A stretch of 64,000 nt of DNA from Mycolicibacter sp. MU0102 (lineage in GTDB: Bacteria; Actinomycetota; Actinomycetes; Mycobacteriales; Mycobacteriaceae), in assembly GCF_963378105.1 (NCBI RefSeq), contig NZ_OY726398.1, positions 3,720,001 to 3,784,000 of the forward strand, given 5' to 3'. A program made the translations under genes and the position numbers. Within the stretch, counting starts at the first letter, position 1. Every line of letters starts with the position of its first letter. The notes beneath the pieces were generated by a model, which saw only the letters and a list, made by a program, of their open reading frames with translations, ran no database searches and was not told the origin of the DNA. Below are positions 51,984 through 62,432 of this stretch, in pieces.

Positions 51984-53502
51984 GGCTCTGACTGTCGACA
52001 CCGTGGTGCGCTCGCGCGCCTGCGCACATCCGGCCAAACCGGCGGTGATCGACCCGCTCAACCGGCTCAGCTACTTAGACCTCGAGGTGTCATCGCGTGA
52101 GCTGGCCGCGGTGTTGGTGCAGGCTGGTATCGGCAAGGGCAGCCGGGTGGGGCTGATCATGCCCAACGGTGTCGACTGGGTCCGCATCGCGGTCGCCGTG
52201 ACCCGGATAGGGGCGGTGCTGGTCCCCCTGAGCACGCTGCTGACACCACCGGAACTGGCCGCGCAGCTGCGTGTTGCCTCGGTGCAGTTCCTGATCAGCG
52301 TCCAGGAGTTTCGCGGCCGCCGTTACCTCGATGGCCTTCCCGAGGATCTTGCGTCGCTGCAACGTATCTGGACAGCAGAACAGGTGGCCGACGCGGTCGC
52401 CGAAGCCGGACCCACTCGAATCGTCGACGCCCTGACCGCGACCGTGACGCCCGCGGACCCGATGCTGATCATGTTCACCTCCGGCAGCAGCGGCCCGCCC
52501 AAGGGGGTGCTGCATTCGCACGGCAGCGCGCTGGGAGCGGTCGCCTCCGGCCTGGCCACCCGCTGCATCGACGCCGATACCCGGCTGTATCTGCCGATGC
52601 CCTTTTTCTGGGTCGGCGGCTTCGGCGGCGGCGTGCTCTCCGCACTGCTGGCCGGGGCGACCTTGATCACCGAGGAGATCCCGAAGCCCGAGACCACTTT
52701 GCGCCTGTTGGAATCCGAGCAGGTCACGTTGTTCCGTGGCTGGCCGGACCAGGCCGAAGCACTGGCCCGCCACGCCGGGGCCACCGACCTCTCGGCGCTA
52801 CGGCCCGGCAGCCTGGAGGCGCTGCTGCCGCCGGCATTGCGCGCCGAGCCCGGGGCACGAGCCAATCTGTTCGGGATGACCGAAGCGTTCGGGCCGTACT
52901 GTGGCTATGCCGCCGACACCGACCTGCCGCATTCGGCGTGGGGAAGCTGCGGTAAACCCTTTGCCGGCATGGAGGTTCGGATCGTCAACGCCGATACCGG
53001 CGTACCGGTGGCCCCCGATACGGTCGGAATGATCCAGCTACGTGGGCCGCACACACTGCGCGGCATCTGCGGTCGCACTCGGGAGGAGGTCTTTACCGTC
53101 GACGGCTTCTACCCCACGGGCGACCTGGGCCGCCTCGATCGCGACGGGTTCCTCTTCTACCACGGTAGATCCGACGACATGTTCAAGGTCAGTGGCGCCA
53201 CGGTCTACCCCAGCGAAGTCGAGAAAGCCCTGCGCAGCATCGCCGGTGTTGCGGCCGCGGTCGTCACCAACGTGACCGACGGGGAACGCAACCGAGTGGG
53301 AGCGATGGTGGCCGGCGACGGGCTGACCATCGAAGCACTGCGCGATCGATGCCGCGATCGGTTGAGCTCGTTCAAGGTGCCGGCGGTATGGCTGATGGTC
53401 GCCGGACCCGATGCCATCCCGCACGGACCGACCGGCAAAGTGGACAAACGACGCGTACGAGACATGTTGACCGCTGAGTATCACGCCGATACACAGGCGT
53501 GA
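51976..53502 (+). CDS. Acyl-CoA synthetase (ANL superfamily)
   Basis: A 508-residue ligase: P-loop FTSGSSGPPKGVLHSHG, LFGMTEAFGPY, hinge GRSDDMFKVSGATVYPSEVE and catalytic Lys in GPTGKVDKRRV. ATG at 51976; longer upstream frame discarded because it overlaps the previous gene by 280 bp. A tandem relative of the preceding ligase. Followed 22 bp later by the mycofactocin-type SDR. Confidence 0.9.
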   Translation: MPEALTVDTVVRSRACAHPAKPAVIDPLNRLSYLDLEVSSRELAAVLVQAGIGKGSRVGLIMPNGVDWVRIAVAVTRIGAVLVPLSTLLTPPELAAQLRVASVQFLISVQEFRGRRYLDGLPEDLASLQRIWTAEQVADAVAEAGPTRIVDALTATVTPADPMLIMFTSGSSGPPKGVLHSHGSALGAVASGLATRCIDADTRLYLPMPFFWVGGFGGGVLSALLAGATLITEEIPKPETTLRLLESEQVTLFRGWPDQAEALARHAGATDLSALRPGSLEALLPPALRAEPGARANLFGMTEAFGPYCGYAADTDLPHSAWGSCGKPFAGMEVRIVNADTGVPVAPDTVGMIQLRGPHTLRGICGRTREEVFTVDGFYPTGDLGRLDRDGFLFYHGRSDDMFKVSGATVYPSEVEKALRSIAGVAAAVVTNVTDGERNRVGAMVAGDGLTIEALRDRCRDRLSSFKVPAVWLMVAGPDAIPHGPTGKVDKRRVRDMLTAEYHADTQA

Positions 53503-53524
53503 ACCAACAACGGAGGGAACGGAT

Positions 53525-54346
53525 ATGACAGACCGACTGACCGACAAGGTGGCATTCGTCACCGGCGCAGCACGAGGACAGGGACGCGCCCACGCGGTAC
53601 GGATGGCGAGCGAGGGCGCAGACATCATCGCGGTGGACGTGGCCGGGAAACTGCCCGACTGCGTGCCATACAACCCGGCAAGTCCCGAAGATCTGGCCGA
53701 AACAGTCCGACTGGTCGAGGCCACCGGGCAGCGCATGGTGTCCGCGATCGTCGACACCCGCGACTACGACGGCTTGCGTGAGGCGGTCGCCGACGGGGTC
53801 GCCAAACTCGGGCGCCTCGACATCATCGTCGCCAACGCCGGTGTTGCTGCCCCGCAGGCCTGGGATGCCATCTCCCCAGAGAACTTTCGCGATGTCATGG
53901 ACATCAACGTGACCGGCACCTGGAACACCGTGATGGCCGGCGCCCCGCACATCGTCGCCGGGAAGCGCGGCGGCTCGATCATCTTGATCAGTTCGGCCGC
54001 CGGGATCAAGATGCAGCCGTTCATGGTCCACTACACGGCCAGCAAGCACGCCGTCACCGGAATGGCCCGCGCGTTCGCCGCCGAATTGGGCAAGCACGCA
54101 ATTCGGGTCAACAGCGTGCACCCCGGCCCGGTCAACACCGACATGGGCACCGGCGACATGGTCAGCGCGCTGGGCCAGGCGATGGAGACCAATCCCCAGC
54201 TGTCGCAGATGCTCACACCCTTCCTGCCCACCTGGGTAGCCGAACCGGAGGACATCGCCGGCACCGTGTGCTGGCTGGCCAGCGGCGACTCGCACCTGGT
54301 CACCGCCGCGGCGATTGCGGTGGATCAGGGCTGCACACAGTACTGA
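53525..54346 (+). CDS. Mycofactocin-coupled SDR (carveol-dehydrogenase-like)
   Basis: A 273-residue SDR with the features of the mycofactocin-associated family: VTGAARGQGRAHAVRMASEGADIIAVDV, VDTRDYDGLREAVADGVAKLGRLDIIVANAG, YTASKHAVTGMARAFAAELG and HPGPVNTDMGTGDM. Members hold NAD tightly and pass electrons to mycofactocin instead of exchanging NAD. ATG at 53525 follows GGAGG. Its presence ties this catabolic cluster to the mft genes at the left end. The substrate is probably a secondary alcohol of a terpenoid- or steroid-like compound (inferred). Confidence 0.9.
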   Translation: MTDRLTDKVAFVTGAARGQGRAHAVRMASEGADIIAVDVAGKLPDCVPYNPASPEDLAETVRLVEATGQRMVSAIVDTRDYDGLREAVADGVAKLGRLDIIVANAGVAAPQAWDAISPENFRDVMDINVTGTWNTVMAGAPHIVAGKRGGSIILISSAAGIKMQPFMVHYTASKHAVTGMARAFAAELGKHAIRVNSVHPGPVNTDMGTGDMVSALGQAMETNPQLSQMLTPFLPTWVAEPEDIAGTVCWLASGDSHLVTAAAIAVDQGCTQY

Positions 54347-54353
54347 GCACGCC

Positions 54354-55829
54354 ATGGAACGGTTCAGCGCGGCGCTGTCTGCGAGCTTGAACAGCTACGG
54401 CGCGGCACCGTGCATCGAGTTCGAACGGCACTGGTACTCCGGCTACGACATCACCGGATACGTCGCTTCCGTCGAGGATCACCTGCGGCGGGCCGGAATC
54501 GGCCCCGGCGAACCGGTCGGACTGGTGGTGCGCAACCGAGTACCCCACGCTGCCGTCATCCTCGGGTTCATCGCCGCCGAGCGGCCGGTCGTGATGATCT
54601 ACTCCTACCAATCGACGCAGGCCATCGCACGCGACATCACCGCGCTGCGGCTACCGGCGGTCCTGGCCGACCGGCAGGATTGGAGCAACGAGGCGATCGA
54701 GGCTGCCGGCGCCCGCGGATCCGCCGCGATCGCGCTGTCCGATCGGCCGCTGGATGTCGAAACACTCACCCCACGAAAACAGCTCGACGATAACCAGGCC
54801 GAGCCGCAACAGCGCCGCCCTGGCCTGCACATCCTGAGCAGTGGCACCACCGGACCCCCCAAACGGGTACCGGTTGACACAGCGGCGTTGCAGCACACCG
54901 TGTCGACCATGACGGTCGGCCGGACTCCGCTCCCCGACGATCCGCCGGAGTTGGTGTACTGGCCGTTCGGCAGCATCGGGGTCTGCCAACTCCTGGTCGG
55001 ACCGTACCTGCGCAAGCGGGTCGTACTGCTGGAGAAGTTCACTGTCGAAGCGTGGGTGCGCGCGGTCAAGACGTACCGGATCCGGCGGACCGGTGTGCAG
55101 CCCGCGATCCTGCGGATGCTGCTCGACGCCGACGTCGCCAAGGAGGACCTCGCGTCTTTGGAGTACTTGCCCGGGGGTTCCGGGCCGCTCGAGCCCCAGC
55201 TGCGTGAAGAATTCGAGACCCGCTTCGGCATACCCCTGCTGTGGGCTTACGGCGCAACCGAGTTCGCCGGATCCGTCTGCGCCTGGACACCGGAGTTGTA
55301 CCGCCGCTACGGTGCTGACAAGCTGGCCAGCTCCGGCAGGCCACTGCCCGGCGTGCAGGTGCGCATCATGGATCCAGACAGCGGCGACGAGGTGGCGGTC
55401 GGTGAGCGCGGCGTGCTGGAAGCCCGGATAGACGTGGTGCGTCCGGGCTGGATCCGCACCACTGACATCGCGTCGGTGGACTCCGACGGTTTCATCACCC
55501 TGCACGGCCGCGGCGACGGAGCGATCAATCGGGGCGGGTTCAAGATCCTGCCGGAAACCGTGCGTGCCGTGCTCATCATGCATCCGGCGGTTCGTGACGC
55601 CTGCGTGGTCGCTATCCCCGATCCCCGCCTTGGCCAAGTGCCGGCCGCCGCGGTCGAACTGCGGGAAGGCTTTCCGTCGCCGACCGCCGATGAGCTGATC
55701 GGCCTGGTGCGCGAAACACTGCCCAGCCATCATGTGCCCGTTGCCATTGCCGTCGTCGATGAGCTGCCACGCAACGCCGCGCTCAAGGTGCGCCCCGCCG
55801 ACGTCGCCGCGCTGTTCGACACCGGCTAG
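54354..55829 (+). CDS. Acyl-CoA synthetase (ANL superfamily)
   Basis: A 491-residue ligase: P-loop LSSGTTGPPKRVPV, YGATEFAGSVCAW, hinge GRGDGAINRGGFKILP and C-terminal LPRNAALKVRPADV. Here the catalytic Lys context is NAALK rather than the usual GK. ATG at 54354 (MERFSAALS), 7 bp after the SDR stop. Nearest relative in the window is the ligase at 49001. Last gene of the operon; convergent with the P450. Confidence 0.88.
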   Translation: MERFSAALSASLNSYGAAPCIEFERHWYSGYDITGYVASVEDHLRRAGIGPGEPVGLVVRNRVPHAAVILGFIAAERPVVMIYSYQSTQAIARDITALRLPAVLADRQDWSNEAIEAAGARGSAAIALSDRPLDVETLTPRKQLDDNQAEPQQRRPGLHILSSGTTGPPKRVPVDTAALQHTVSTMTVGRTPLPDDPPELVYWPFGSIGVCQLLVGPYLRKRVVLLEKFTVEAWVRAVKTYRIRRTGVQPAILRMLLDADVAKEDLASLEYLPGGSGPLEPQLREEFETRFGIPLLWAYGATEFAGSVCAWTPELYRRYGADKLASSGRPLPGVQVRIMDPDSGDEVAVGERGVLEARIDVVRPGWIRTTDIASVDSDGFITLHGRGDGAINRGGFKILPETVRAVLIMHPAVRDACVVAIPDPRLGQVPAAAVELREGFPSPTADELIGLVRETLPSHHVPVAIAVVDELPRNAALKVRPADVAALFDTG

Positions 55830-55851
55830 GCCGCACGTGGGGCGCCGAGAG

Positions 55852-58155
<2,304 letters not shown>

Positions 58156-58159
<4 letters not shown>

Positions 58160-58284
58160 AGCTGCCACCAGCCCCGGGCGAAGGACATGTACAGCTGGAT
58201 GCCGAACATGATGGCCAGATAGCCGTAGATGAAGACCTGAAAGACGATCAATGCTCGCTTGCGGTTACGTTCTTGCTGGTCCAC
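58156..58284 (-). CDS. Single-span membrane micropeptide (42 residues)
   Basis: A short frame starting GTG at 58284 after GGAAAGGAAGC. It has a charged head (DQQERNRKR), one predicted span (ALIVFQVFIYGYLAIMFGIQ) and tail MSFARGWWQL. Its stop overlaps the GTG of the multi-pass protein gene, and it is 14 bp from the AAA+ gene stop. Good ribosome site and exact coupling support it as a real gene. By analogy with small subunits of membrane complexes it may associate with paralogue B. Confidence 0.7.
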
Positions 58285-58298
58285 GTCCGCTTCCTTTC

Positions 58299-59093
58299 CT
58301 AGGGGCGCTCGGTCTCAGTGGTGAGCACGCTGGCGGCCACTTCACGTAGGCCATCGTGAATTCCGCCGTCGGTGGTCAGCGGCGCCAGGATGCACGCTTC
58401 GGCGGCCTCGGGCTCGCTGGCGCCGGCGGCGACCAGTTGCGCGGCGTTGACCAAGGTGCGCGTCGAGGGCGGTTCGAAGTGCAACGCCTGGTCTGCGGTG
58501 CGCAGGGCGATGGCGCACTGCACCAGGCGATCGGCGATCTGCGGTTCGACACCGGTCTCGGCCACGATCACCTGTGCCTCGCGCTCCGGGGGTAGGTAGT
58601 GCATGGGCAGCGTGGCGAACCGCTGCCGAAAGGACGGCTTCAGCTCTTTGAGCGACCTCCGGTAGGCGGGGTTGTAGGAGCAGACCAGCATGAAGGTGTC
58701 TGGCGCCGTGATGGTTTCACCGGCCCGATCCAGGTACAGGGTGCGACGGTGATCGGTCAACGAGTGCAGCACCGCCAGCGAGTCATGCCGTGCCTCGACG
58801 ACTTCGTCGAGGTAGCAGATCGCCCCGGACCGCACCGCTTTGGTCAGCGGCCCGTCGGTCCACACCACGTCACCGCCGGCCACCAGGAAGCGGCCCACCA
58901 GATCCGAACTGGTCAGGTCGTCATGGCAACTGATGGTGATCACCGGCCGGCCCAGCAGCAAGCCCATGTGTTCGACGAGCCGGGTTTTACCGCAGCCGGT
59001 CGGGCCGGTGAGCATCACCGGGATGCGGCGCAGGTAGGCCCTCTCGAACAACTGCACTTCGTTGCCGTTGGCGAAATAGACATCGCTGCTCAT
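58299..59093 (-). CDS. MoxR-type AAA+ ATPase, NorQ/CbbQ-like
   Basis: A 264-residue AAA+ protein. Walker A GPTGCGKTRL near residue 30, Walker B AICYLDEVVEAR near 95, sensor-1 type LVCSYNPAYRR and arginine-finger region SFRQRF. Length and pattern match CbbQ/NorQ/GpvN, ATPases that act with a VWA partner (CbbO/NorD) to remodel or load a metalloenzyme. ATG at 59093 follows GAGGAG. Downstream of its NorD-like partner by 22 bp. The client is not a known NO reductase or Rubisco, as neither is nearby. Confidence 0.9.
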   Translation of the reverse strand: MSSDVYFANGNEVQLFERAYLRRIPVMLTGPTGCGKTRLVEHMGLLLGRPVITISCHDDLTSSDLVGRFLVAGGDVVWTDGPLTKAVRSGAICYLDEVVEARHDSLAVLHSLTDHRRTLYLDRAGETITAPDTFMLVCSYNPAYRRSLKELKPSFRQRFATLPMHYLPPEREAQVIVAETGVEPQIADRLVQCAIALRTADQALHFEPPSTRTLVNAAQLVAAGASEPEAAEACILAPLTTDGGIHDGLREVAASVLTTETERP

Positions 59094-59115
59094 CGGGCTC
59101 CTCGCACGTCGTCGG

Positions 59116-60633
59116 TCATGCTGCGGTCAGTTCGCGGTGTACGTGGGCCAGTACGCGCGGTAGCTCCGCGACCCGCCGAATCCGTTGGGAACGAAGCGGT
59201 CCGAACACCTCGGGGAGTGGATCTACGCGCACGGGCCCGACGCCGACGTAGTACACGCACACGCCGGCCTGGTCGGCTTCTTCGACGGCATGCGCGACAT
59301 CGGCCCAGGCGTATCGGCCTTCGTAGCCCTCGTCGGACATCAGTCCATCACCGATCATGATGAGCAGCCGCCGCTCGGAAGGCTGCGCCAACAGCCGGCT
59401 GGTCAGATGTCGCAGCGGTGCACCCAGCCGGGTGTAGCCGCCGGTGCGCAGTCCCAGACCGCTCGGCGCGACGAACTTGCGGTCGCCGAAGTCTTTGAGG
59501 CAGTGCACTTCCACGTGGTGGCGGGTGTTGCCGGTGAACGCGAAGATGCCGTGGCGCTGACGGGCGCTCGTCATCGCTGCCGAGAGCGCGTCCGCGCAGG
59601 CCAGCTCCAGGCCGAACAGCCGGCCACCATGCACGCCCAGCGACGAGCTCGCATCGAGCAGCACCGCGGTGGTCACGTCCCGGCCTGCCGGTAGCAACTC
59701 CCGGAAGATCCGCGGCTCCCCCGCCTCCCCGGCGAGCATGTCGAGGCGGTAGCTGACGTAGGCGTCGACGTCGAGATCGGATCCGTCGGCGAGCCGGTTG
59801 GTCATGGCGCGCACGGTGTGCTGCTCGAACCACTTACGCAGCTCGATCGCGGCCGGTGAGGGCTCGCCCGATGGTGTTCGCCGGTCGCGCTCCACCACCG
59901 CGACGTGGTCGGACAACAAGCTGCCGGTGTGCATGTTCCACTCCGGGTAGGGGATGCCGGCTCGCCGGTCGCGACCGAGAAAGCGATCGTCGTCTTCGGG
60001 TCGGCTCGGTGGCGGCATGGTGGTGTTGCGAACTCCCCCGTCACCACCGACCGGTACCGAATACGGGCGGGGGCGCCGCTTTTGGTTGCTGGACCACGGC
60101 ATGCGGCCAAGGCGGCGCACCGAGGAGGTCAGGCGCCCCGGCTCGGTCCAGGCGGCCGGCAGCGTTCCGGTCAGTGGATGCCCGGCCAGCGGCTGCCGGG
60201 TGCGCGCCAAGACGGTCGCGCGGTCGAACATCTCGGCGGCCGCCATCTCGGGATCGGCGGGATCGAGGTCCGGCAGCACCCGCTGCAGCTCGGCCACCAG
60301 GCCCGGCCACCGCCCAGCCACCCAACCGAGTGCCACCTGCGACTCGACGAACGTCAGGGCCAGAAGCTCACGCGGCGATAGGTCGGCCAACCGGTACTGC
60401 GCGATTCGCTCCTTGGAGGGCGAACATTGCAGCGCCACCCCGCAGGTCAGCGTCCGTCTGGTCCAGCCCGGCCCTGAGGGATGAGGGGGGTGGGGCACGT
60501 AGACGGTCGACAGATTCGGGTTCAGGCTGAAACTTCTTCGGGCGCCGGTCATCAACCGTGCACCGTCGCGGCGTCGGTCGCTCAATGCGACTGCCGTCAG
60601 CGCACAGCTGGTCTCCAGCGCCAGGGGGTCCAC
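59116..60633 (-). CDS. VWA-domain protein, NorD/CbbO-like
   Basis: A 505-residue protein. The C-terminal von Willebrand A domain holds a complete MIDAS: DASSS in VLLDASSSLGVHGG, Thr in GGYTRLGAPL and Asp in IMIGDGLMSDEGYEG. A linker rich in Pro/Arg/Asp (about 200-260) separates it from a helical N-terminal region. GTG at 60633 (VDPLALETSCALTAVAL) is chosen since it lies just after the 34-residue peptide stop; a frame 105 bp longer overlaps that peptide. Partner of the NorQ-like ATPase: together they should form a metal-dependent activation complex. Confidence 0.85.
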   Translation of the reverse strand: MDPLALETSCALTAVALSDRRRDGARLMTGARRSFSLNPNLSTVYVPHPPHPSGPGWTRRTLTCGVALQCSPSKERIAQYRLADLSPRELLALTFVESQVALGWVAGRWPGLVAELQRVLPDLDPADPEMAAAEMFDRATVLARTRQPLAGHPLTGTLPAAWTEPGRLTSSVRRLGRMPWSSNQKRRPRPYSVPVGGDGGVRNTTMPPPSRPEDDDRFLGRDRRAGIPYPEWNMHTGSLLSDHVAVVERDRRTPSGEPSPAAIELRKWFEQHTVRAMTNRLADGSDLDVDAYVSYRLDMLAGEAGEPRIFRELLPAGRDVTTAVLLDASSSLGVHGGRLFGLELACADALSAAMTSARQRHGIFAFTGNTRHHVEVHCLKDFGDRKFVAPSGLGLRTGGYTRLGAPLRHLTSRLLAQPSERRLLIMIGDGLMSDEGYEGRYAWADVAHAVEEADQAGVCVYYVGVGPVRVDPLPEVFGPLRSQRIRRVAELPRVLAHVHRELTAA

Positions 60634-60644
60634 GCCTACCCCGG

Positions 60645-60749
60645 TCAAAAGGTTCCGATGCTTGAGAACATCCAGTACCAGAACGCGATGATCAAACACG
60701 TTCCGCCCCACGCGGCGACGTAGCGGAGTATCTCCCAAAGCCAGGTCAT
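60645..60749 (-). CDS. Single-span membrane micropeptide (34 residues)
   Basis: ATG at 60749 with ATAGGAAA just upstream. The peptide is MTWLWEILRY, a hydrophobic span (VAAWGGTCLIIAFWYWMF) and SSIGTF. It is unusually rich in Trp (four). It lies 19 bp after the stop of paralogue A and 11 bp before the NorD-like start. Like the 42-residue peptide it neighbours a multi-pass paralogue, giving one micropeptide per paralogue. Confidence 0.68.
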   Translation of the reverse strand: MTWLWEILRYVAAWGGTCLIIAFWYWMFSSIGTF

Positions 60750-60768
60750 CAGGGTTTCCTATCGTTGA

Positions 60769-61467
60769 TCAGTCGGAGAAGATCTCCCGGTTGACGGTGT
60801 GCAGGTACGGGATTGCCAAAAACGGTGTGATGTAGAAGATGTCGTAGAGCCACCAGCTGATCACCGGGAACACCACACCGGCGTACCGCGCATCGGCGTA
60901 CATGGTCATGTTGAACACGTAGCCGATCCAGATCACCACGCCCATCCAGCAGGTCACCACCATCCACTGATGACCCCACCGCTTCATCTGCAGAAATCCG
61001 ATCGCCGCCGCGATACGCATGGTGAAGACGGTGAAGATCAGCCCGATCTCCCAGCCCTTCTCGCCCGGGCCGGCCGCCCCGCCGATCCACAACTCGTTGT
61101 AGTGCCAGAAATAGCCGGCGTCGAACATCGCGCCCCAGCCGTTGAGCAGCACGCGGGCCAGCAGGGTGTGATTGGCCACCATGTCCAGTGCCCAGCCCAC
61201 GGCGTTGATCGCGGCGTCGATGATCACCAGGTAGCCCAGCAACGTCACCAGCATGGGCCGCACCGCCAGACCGTCGCGTTGGGCCTTGCGCTGCAGCCAA
61301 ATTCCGCGCAGGAACAGTGGGAGGCCGAAGATGCCCGCCGCTGCCGTGCCGATCAGCATGCCGCCACAGATCATCCATCGGTCTGCCCGGCGCTGGGCGG
61401 CCCGTGACAGCTCCAGGTGCTCATCGAGACCGAGCCCGTCGCGCAGTTGCTGCGGTGCAGTAGGCAA
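60769..61467 (-). CDS. Multi-pass membrane protein of unknown function, paralogue A
   Basis: A 232-residue protein with about five hydrophobic spans (31-53, 72-96, 143-161, 168-189, 195-219). Conserved polar residues shared with paralogue B include D84, H100, D116, H122, E125, H166 and H223, in motifs [24 protein letters not shown] and PYLHTVN. It may bind metal or a substrate in the membrane; AveC-like proteins are a possible distant family. First gene of the operon ending with the P450, and a TGACTTAAGTCA palindrome lies upstream. Confidence 0.8.
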   Translation of the reverse strand: MPTAPQQLRDGLGLDEHLELSRAAQRRADRWMICGGMLIGTAAAGIFGLPLFLRGIWLQRKAQRDGLAVRPMLVTLLGYLVIIDAAINAVGWALDMVANHTLLARVLLNGWGAMFDAGYFWHYNELWIGGAAGPGEKGWEIGLIFTVFTMRIAAAIGFLQMKRWGHQWMVVTCWMGVVIWIGYVFNMTMYADARYAGVVFPVISWWLYDIFYITPFLAIPYLHTVNREIFSD

Positions 61468-61517
61468 TAGCCGCCCCCTCGCCGTTTGAGGAACGCCTAC
61501 GACGGTAGGGAAATCAC

Positions 61518-61529
61518 TGACTTAAGTCA
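61518..61529. promoter_or_regulatory. Palindromic operator TGACTTAAGTCA (operon promoter)
   Basis: A perfect 12-bp palindrome 51 bp upstream of paralogue A, with a further TGACTT half-site following at once. The identical 12-mer occurs at 62240-62251, on the other side of the TetR gene. It is the likely TetR operator for the NorQD-like operon. Confidence 0.65.
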
Positions 61530-61545
61530 ATGACTTTTGGCGAGT

Positions 61546-62160
61546 TCAGTGCGCAGCACCCAGGCCACGCAAGGTCCTGGTCACGTAGTCGGCGACCAAT
61601 TCCGGACGAGATGGCCAGTCATGGGTGGTGATGAGCAGGGCGTAGAGGCCGAGCAGGAAGAACACCGCACTGTTCATCGCGACGACGTCGTCGTCGATCT
61701 CGCCGCGCTCCCGCGCCACTTCGATACGCTCGGCGATCAGCACAATCAGCGGGTGATGCTCGCCGTTCTCGGCAGGCGGTCGGGTCGGCGAGAAGTGCAG
61801 CGCCAGGAATTCGGTGAACAGCGGATCACCCAGACGTCGCTCCAGATCGATGATCAGGCGGGCGGACTCAGCCAAGATGTCCGAAAGCCCTTGGCGCTCA
61901 CTAAGAAATTTCTCGAACTGCCTGGTGATTCGTTCTTCCTCCCGGCGCTCCAACTCCAGCAGCACGTGCTCCTTGGTGGGGAAGTGAAAGAAGAATGTGC
62001 CGTGCGCGACGCCGGCGGCGGCGACGATGGCCCCGACGTCGGCCTGGGCCATCCCGGTCCGCTTGAATTCGGCAGTCGCCGCACCCAGCAACCGCTCGCG
62101 CGTCTGCAGGCGCCGAGCTTCGCGCGCCGTCACCTTCGCCGGCTTGTCCGCCACCGCCAT
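61546..62160 (-). CDS. TetR-family regulator of the NorQD-like operon
   Basis: A 204-residue TetR protein: HTH VGAIVAAAGVAHGTFFFHFPTKEHVLLELER, preceded by a basic REARRLQTRERLLGAA. The ligand domain includes DPLFTEFLALHFSP and MNSAVFFLLGLYALLITTHDWPSRPELV. ATG at 62160 after GAGGGA. Identical TGACTTAAGTCA palindromes lie just downstream (operon promoter) and upstream (own promoter), so autoregulation plus operon control is the simplest model. Confidence 0.9.
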   Translation of the reverse strand: MAVADKPAKVTAREARRLQTRERLLGAATAEFKRTGMAQADVGAIVAAAGVAHGTFFFHFPTKEHVLLELERREEERITRQFEKFLSERQGLSDILAESARLIIDLERRLGDPLFTEFLALHFSPTRPPAENGEHHPLIVLIAERIEVARERGEIDDDVVAMNSAVFFLLGLYALLITTHDWPSRPELVADYVTRTLRGLGAAH

Positions 62161-62239
62161 GCTTTGATCCCTCTGTCCACCGACCCTGCGCCATCCGCCG
62201 TCACGACAGTATCGCCTTCCGGCGGCCGCGCACATTAGA

Positions 62240-62251
62240 TGACTTAAGTCA
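62240..62251. promoter_or_regulatory. Palindromic operator TGACTTAAGTCA (TetR promoter)
   Basis: Second exact copy of the palindrome, 80 bp upstream of the TetR start. It overlaps the TAA stop codon of the Bfd-type gene (62244-62246). Confidence 0.65.
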
Positions 62252-62426
62252 GCGTTTTGGATTCCTGCAGGGTGGTCGAGATCAGGGCCCGGATGTTGTT
62301 TCGGCAGCGTCCACACACCGTCCCGGCTCCGGTGCGCTCACCGACCTGCTTGGTGGTCGTGGCACCGGCTCGGGCCGCGTCGATGACCTGCTGACTGGTC
62401 ACCCCGGCGCACAAGCAGACGTACAC
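62244..62426 (-). CDS. Bacterioferritin-associated ferredoxin-like (2Fe-2S) protein
   Basis: A 60-residue BFD-type [2Fe-2S] domain: cluster cysteines in VCLCAGVT near the start and VCGRCRNN at 38-41. In bacteria Bfd helps release iron from bacterioferritin; related small domains also serve as electron carriers. GTG at 62426, 6 bp after the ligase stop. With a NorQD-like pair nearby, a role in iron or electron supply to that system is conceivable but unproven. Confidence 0.88.
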   Translation of the reverse strand: MYVCLCAGVTSQQVIDAARAGATTTKQVGERTGAGTVCGRCRNNIRALISTTLQESKTLT

Positions 62427-62432
62427 AGCGCG

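Noticed and set aside
58299..60633. Calling the AAA+/VWA pair nitric oxide reductase activators
   Set aside because: No norB/norC-like genes are present in the window; similarity to NorQ/NorD indicates mechanism class only.
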